Source: Gammaproteobacteria bacterium (GTDB taxonomy: Bacteria > Pseudomonadota > Gammaproteobacteria > Thiohalobacterales > Thiohalobacteraceae). Taken from it: a DNA stretch of 12,901 bases. The stretch lies in assembly GCA_016214925.1 (NCBI GenBank), contig JACRMO010000236.1, positions 1 to 12,901 of the forward strand. Direction: 5' to 3'. The position numbers and the translations under genes were made by a program. Under the pieces are notes generated by a model. It was given only the letters and a program-made list of their open reading frames with translations, was not told the origin of the DNA and did no database searches. Numbering within the stretch: the first letter of the stretch is position 1; every line of letters starts with the position of its first letter. Below are positions 12,389-12,901 of the stretch, one piece after another.

Positions 12389-12901
12389 TTAACGGGACCG
12401 CACCCACGCCTTGCGCAACTCCTCCAGCAGCAGCATGCCCACGGCAAACGGCGCGATAAACCACCACACAGCGCTCACCAGCGGCGCGGTGCCGAAGATC
12501 ATCTGACCGACGGGCGTATAGACCAACACCAGTAGTAGCACCAGTTCCAATAGCAGACCCGCCAGGATCACGGGATTGTTGAACAGGCCCGATCTGAGTG
12601 CCGATTCCGTCGGGCTGCGGCACAGCCATACGTTCACCATCTGCATGACGATGATCGCGCCGAGACAGGCCGTCGTTGCCTGCCGATACAGCGGATCGGC
12701 CGCGCTCAGTTCCTCGCCGTAATTCCATCCGCCGGTTTCCAGTACGAAGAAATACGCCGCCATCGCCGCTGCCGCTTCGATCAGTCCCAGGAACCCGTAG
12801 GCGCGCGCCAGCAGCGCTGCGTTCATGAGTCGCTCGCTGCGTTGGCGCGGCGGCAGTTGCATGACCGTGTGATGCGGCTTCTCGGCACCGAGTGCCAGCG
12901 C
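12389..12901 (-). CDS. Cation-transporting P-type ATPase, C-terminal part (partial)
   Basis: The minus-strand frame is open from the right edge to a stop at 12389-12391, giving 170 C-terminal residues. It begins A-L-A-L-G-A-E-K-P-H-H-T-V-M-Q-L-P-P-R, matching the L-A-L-G-x-E-x-x-x-x-x-x-M-x-x-P-P-R segment that precedes the last membrane helices of P2-type (calcium or sodium/potassium-like) ATPases. Four hydrophobic segments follow, at about residues 33-57, 75-95, 110-128 and 136-157, as in the Cation_ATPase_C domain. The motif L-F-x-N-P in the second loop and V-N-V-W-L-C-R-S are typical. The phosphorylation and nucleotide-binding domains are outside the window, so the transported ion cannot be assigned. 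The internal ATG at 12862 is not the start. It converges with the YkuD gene across 9 bases with no obvious terminator. Confidence 0.9.
   Translation of the reverse strand, partial: ALALGAEKPHHTVMQLPPRQRSERLMNAALLARAYGFLGLIEAAAAMAAYFFVLETGGWNYGEELSAADPLYRQATTACLGAIIVMQMVNVWLCRSPTESALRSGLFNNPVILAGLLLELVLLLVLVYTPVGQMIFGTAPLVSAVWWFIAPFAVGMLLLEELRKAWVRSR

Noticed and set aside
1..12901. CRISPR array, tRNA or rRNA genes, insertion sequence or phage genes
   Set aside because: I saw no regularly spaced repeats, no tRNA cloverleaf with the usual TTCGAATC-type arm, no rRNA segment, and no transposase or integrase coding sequence.

Overview
The window is about 12.9 kb of a GC-rich chromosome. Gene content and order point to a gammaproteobacterium: prfB next to lysS, sdhCDAB followed by sdhE and ygfX, and ygfZ divergent from that operon. 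I cannot name the genus. A free-living, possibly Chromatiales-like lineage is a guess.

Layout. Positions 2-271 hold the 3' end of prfB, followed by complete lysS (291-1799). Positions 1800-2256 hold no intact gene. They contain a weak terminator-like hairpin, a short GC-rich tandem repeat, a potential structured leader and what looks like the frame-displaced 5' end of the next gene. A GAF-GGDEF-EAL cyclic-di-GMP enzyme follows (2257-3912), and its natural N-terminus appears cut off by a single-base frame change. It converges with ygfZ on the minus strand (3929-4993). A divergent promoter region (4994-5149) separates ygfZ from a tightly overlapping operon: sdhC, sdhD, sdhA, sdhB, sdhE, ygfX (5150-8998).

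After a 120-bp gap with a perfect TTGACA -35 box come a Phd/YefM antitoxin and a ParE/RelE toxin (9119-9711), then a CYTH triphosphatase-like protein (9763-10245). A 68-bp REP-like inverted repeat (10284-10351) forms the 5' end of the next reading frame, a family-5 peptide-binding lipoprotein (to 11862). That gene overlaps a YkuD-fold L,D-transpeptidase-like gene without a signal peptide (11852-12379). The right edge holds the C-terminal membrane part of a cation P-type ATPase on the minus strand.

How the genes work together. The central block is one functional group. SdhCDAB is succinate dehydrogenase (complex II), SdhE promotes flavinylation of SdhA, and YgfZ supports Fe-S enzymes, which would include SdhB. 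The peptide-binding lipoprotein and the cytoplasmic-looking YkuD protein may form a murein-peptide uptake and trimming pair. This is inference. Most of the window is ordinary housekeeping. The best candidates for a second look are the leader and broken 5' end of the GGDEF-EAL gene, the lipoprotein gene whose start codon seems to be supplied by a REP element, and the binding protein/YkuD pair.
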